DNA of 64,000 nucleotides from Spisula solida. Its lineage: Eukaryota > Mollusca > Bivalvia > Venerida > Mactridae. The stretch covers positions 22,171,501-22,235,500 of the forward strand of contig OX365944.1 of NCBI GenBank assembly GCA_947247005.1, written 5' to 3'. A model generated the notes under the pieces. That model was not told the DNA's origin, did no database searches, and saw only the letters and a program-made list of their open reading frames with translations. Made by a program: the position numbers and the translations under genes. Positions 63,501 to 64,000 of this stretch are shown one piece after another; the stretch's first letter is position 1; each line of letters begins with the position of its first letter.

Positions 63501-63860
63501 TGCTCAGTGTTAAATTTGGTATCTGAGACAGATATTTTTATGCTTGTGTTATAAACAAAACATACAGTGTTAAACTTACATCTGTCATAATATAGAAATT
63601 CTGTTTCTAGATATATATTGATATGGGATATACCAACTGGACGCTGTGATTCTATGCCTACTAAGGGCTCCAAGGTTGGAATGTTTTACCGTCCCCGGTA
63701 CTGTGGGAATGATTGTAGTGGCGGGAACTCACATGTACTGCAGTCACCTGATCAGACATTTGTTGTCAGTGGTAGTGAAGATGGATATATGTTTGTATAT
63801 TCTGCAAAAACTGGTATACCTCGAGGTGGAGTGAAGCCATCAACCAAACACACCGCAGGG
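51547..63860 (+). CDS. NWD1-like: NACHT and WD-repeat protein (NWD1/NWD2-like), 5' and central part
   Basis: STAND-class ATPase; vertebrate relatives include NWD1 and NWD2. Exons: 51547-51588, 51839-51888, 52312-52349, 52752-52874, 53493-53695, 54391-54561, 55529-55715, 56828-56985, 57825-58163, 59343-62920, 63611-63860. All phases agree (5139 nt, 1713 codons) and the gene continues past the window. Residues 76-200 form a DUF4062-like domain (KIFLSSTFSDM...VVDMRWGVTDE). The NACHT has Walker A AESGLGKTS (about 459-467) and Walker B VVILLDSID (about 550-558). A winged-helix region with ARIRYDIRSYL and WYHRQFIE follows, then degenerate WD repeats from about residue 1030. Start: first ATG after an acceptor at 51527, so an upstream exon (at least 5' UTR) is likely. 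Role unknown. Confidence 0.92.
51839..51888 (+). CDS. NWD1-like: NWD-like exon 2
   Basis: RSMGVKKDGRRPAYSK, acceptor tgttttag, donor gtaagt, phase 2 out. Basic N-terminal peptide, supported by splice sites and phase. Confidence 0.7.
51889..52311 (+). other. NWD-like intron 2, nothing recognised
   Basis: AT-rich with no repeat or coding signal noted. Confidence 0.55.
52312..52349 (+). CDS. NWD1-like: NWD-like exon 3 (38 nt)
   Basis: Microexon encoding DVGKGTKEVSKK with split codons at both ends. It links exon 2 (phase 2) to exon 4 (phase 1). Confidence 0.68.
52435..52625 (+). repeat. Dispersed repeat, accattgg...tgaaacttc family
   Basis: ttctaaccattggacagatt followed by tcaatgaaacttcacatgga: the inverse of the agtttcat...gaccaat repeats in SLC25A10 introns, here in plus orientation. 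Confidence 0.55.
52752..52874 (+). CDS. NWD1-like: NWD-like exon 4: start of DUF4062-like domain
   Basis: Ends MVKIFLSSTFS; the next exon continues DMREER. The FxSSTFxDMxxER motif is characteristic of NWD, TEP1 and NPHP3-type proteins. Confidence 0.88.
53225..53345 (-). mobile_element. tRNA-derived SINE head, minus strand
   Basis: Minus strand reads cctcgttagctcaatggcaa (A box) and cactggttcgctctgtgg (B box), with tRNA-like spacing but poor stems. Confidence 0.6.
53493..53695 (+). CDS. NWD1-like: NWD-like exon 5: DUF4062-like domain
   Basis: DMREERNTLAREVYPYL, DFQVVDMRWGVTDES and LEVDNCQKSSIGPNFI, all strongly conserved in NWD proteins. Donor gtgagt, phase 0. Confidence 0.92.
53825..54220 (-). 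repeat. SINE-like module with a nested insertion
   Basis: Left part ccacttgttgagaagtcgct and right part gatacagttcaggaaaaatg, aaatgttgaggaagggcgtt are the module at 40090, split by the element at 53861-54094. Confidence 0.65.
53861..54094. mobile_element. 234-base inverted-repeat element nested in a SINE module
   Basis: Left gagcccgtttcctaacc and right ttaggaaacaggcaacgggc are inverted with a short indel. The interrupted SINE module marks both edges. Confidence 0.7.
54391..54561 (+). CDS. NWD1-like: NWD-like exon 6
   Basis: VLSGQRYGFRPIPTEI at the start and WYKLDENMVPPMYILQ at the end; GxRYGxRPxP and P-x-YxLQ are family motifs. Phase 0 at both ends. Confidence 0.92.
54601..54844. mobile_element. 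244-base inverted-repeat element, gatctcc family copy 2
   Basis: Left gccgatctcccgaaacatct and right agatgctttgggagatgg inverted imperfectly, interior of aaatctcaatttgagatgag stretches as at 17895. Confidence 0.65.
55318..55528 (+). repeat. 35-base repeat carrying the exon 7 acceptor
   Basis: Seven units of ccaatcaaatccatgtattt then caaattttagtccag. Four upstream units keep cag followed by ccaatcaaat or a close variant, the first bases of exon 7; others are degraded. Confidence 0.9.
55529..55715 (+). CDS. NWD1-like: NWD-like exon 7, behind a repeated acceptor
   Basis: PIKSKFTFFGDYSPGCSE and onward to LHEYFLS. The start is fixed by phase 0 and by reading YILQ-PI across the junction. Acceptors in the upstream repeat give stops. 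Donor gttcta is weak but is the only one that joins to exon 8 in frame. Confidence 0.82.
55762..55970. mobile_element. 209-base TA-flanked inverted-repeat element
   Basis: Left ctgtaaacctagaaattatt and right taaattggtttgcag are imperfect inverted repeats, continuing with tgtgcgaat against attcgcaaaa. TA on both sides. Confidence 0.7.
55973..56262 (+). repeat. Partial relative of the ctgtcaggtct element
   Basis: Begins ctgtcaggtcccttgatt directly after the previous element and contains gtcaggtctcgatataatga then cacccgatat, as in the element at 30222. The right boundary is unclear. Confidence 0.45.
56480..56535 (+). repeat. SINE 3' module
   Basis: gtaacatcaagaatgaggtg then tcaagagtaattaatataac, related to segments at 23212, 33380 and 59226. 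Confidence 0.6.
56828..56985 (+). CDS. NWD1-like: NWD-like exon 8
   Basis: VTECEIQDGILKAKDVAAHC then LVYYRELQHLH...DVIKTTT, helical region before the NACHT. Acceptor tttgcag, donor gtatgt, phase 0 out. Confidence 0.88.
57050..57665 (+). repeat. 20-base minisatellite in NWD-like intron 8
   Basis: About 30 units of gtcccatgtttgaatagtct with substitutions. Starts about 65 bases after the donor of exon 8 and ends about 160 bases before exon 9. Confidence 0.95.
57825..58163 (+). CDS. NWD1-like: NWD-like exon 9
   Basis: Encodes DGKTITTVNKEVERLSKALR, EYAIMWLPGGINRENAEH and HHLKFCLSKCESFCGQEK; the last motif precedes the NACHT as in NWD1 (FCGRQE). Phase 0. Confidence 0.92.
58190..58768 (+). repeat. 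26-base minisatellite in NWD-like intron 9
   Basis: About 22 units of attaacctacaatattgtcc then taaacc. Starts within 30 bases of the donor at 58164; a SINE follows directly at 58769. Confidence 0.95.
58769..59275 (+). mobile_element. tRNA-derived SINE with 3' module
   Basis: Head gtggcataaaggtagggcgc and B box ggtttgatccc (58814-58824). Body of about 400 bases, then the module accatcaggagtaaggtgtt with gagagtgatttatataagtt. The most complete copy of the family in the window. Confidence 0.72.
59343..62920 (+). CDS. NWD1-like: NWD-like exon 10: NACHT ATPase and first WD repeats (3578 nt)
   Basis: Walker A HAESGLGKTS, sensor-like RFLGTTP, Walker B VVILLDSIDQL and LIVSTLPND, then HALGYITVGLNGLTEFEIED and VLWARIRYDIRSYL (winged-helix region). 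After a Ser-rich linker near 61000 come degenerate WD units, for instance LAVACTEDGDKLLTCHDIG with VVKLWNL. The exon holds a 16-residue direct repeat at 61656-61751. Ends phase 2, donor gtaaga. Confidence 0.94.
63203..63451. mobile_element. 249-base inverted-repeat element (MITE-like), copy B
   Basis: Ends agtccctaccggttttt...taaaaccggtaggggact are inverted. Matches copy A at 11120 over nearly its whole length. Lies in NWD-like intron 10. Confidence 0.78.
63611..63860 (+). CDS. NWD1-like: NWD-like exon 11: WD repeat
   Basis: RYILIWDIPTGRCDSM and LQSPDQTFVVSGSEDGYMFV are clear WD-repeat strands. Donor gtatgt at 63861; the gene continues beyond the window. Confidence 0.88.
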
Positions 63861-63947
63861 GTATGTTACATTAGTCATGTTATAACATCATTCAGTAACC
63901 AAAAAATACAGCACAGTGGTATAATATATTATAAAAAAATATCCTGT

Positions 63948-64000
63948 TATGGTATCCTTGATAGCTTAGTGGTAGAGCGTCGGCTTTGATTGCAATGGTT
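63948..64000 (+). mobile_element. tRNA-like SINE head, cut by window end
   Basis: tagcttagtggtagagcgtc is an A-box-like tRNA start followed by ggctttgattgcaa. The B box would lie beyond the window, so a real tRNA gene cannot be excluded. Confidence 0.45.

Overview
This window looks like nuclear DNA of an invertebrate animal, most likely a bivalve or other mollusc. It is AT-rich, genes are split into many short exons with GT-AG introns, and tRNA-derived SINEs, small inverted-repeat DNA transposons and minisatellites fill the introns. The animal assignment is firm. The mollusc call is an inference from the repeat style and gene families. No bacterial, phage or viral gene was seen.

Three protein genes were reconstructed exon by exon, with every intron phase consistent. 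(1) Plus strand, 1-24912: the 3' part (25 exons, 2530 residues) of a polycystin-1-type receptor/channel. It runs from PKD-like and REJ ectodomain through a GPS autocleavage motif, TM1, a PLAT domain, a Ser-rich cytoplasmic loop, the polycystin extracellular domain and the last six membrane segments to a coiled-coil tail. (2) Minus strand, 48924-34669: a complete mitochondrial dicarboxylate carrier (SLC25A10), seven constitutive exons plus two alternative copies of the last exon. (3) Plus strand, from 51547 past the window end: a NACHT/WD-repeat protein of the NWD1/NWD2 type, with an N-terminal DUF4062-like domain, a NACHT ATPase and WD repeats.

Layout: genes 1 and 2 are tail to tail across about 9.8 kb with no convincing coding sequence (24913-34668). 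Genes 2 and 3 are head to head, 2.6 kb apart, with a decayed mariner element between them. The three genes have no evident functional link.

The most unusual structure is the relation between minisatellites and 3' splice sites. In several introns the tandem repeat touches the acceptor, and in four places the repeat unit contains the acceptor AG plus the start of the exon. The extreme case is SLC25A10 exon 6. Its acceptor and first 33 coding bases are repeated 16 times at an exact 63-base period (38768-39775), every copy keeps the AG, and nearly all differences in the coding part are synonymous. SLC25A10 also carries two diverged last exons (36333-36434 and 34669-34767). About a dozen short terminal-inverted-repeat elements, many flanked by TA, lie in introns and intergenic DNA.
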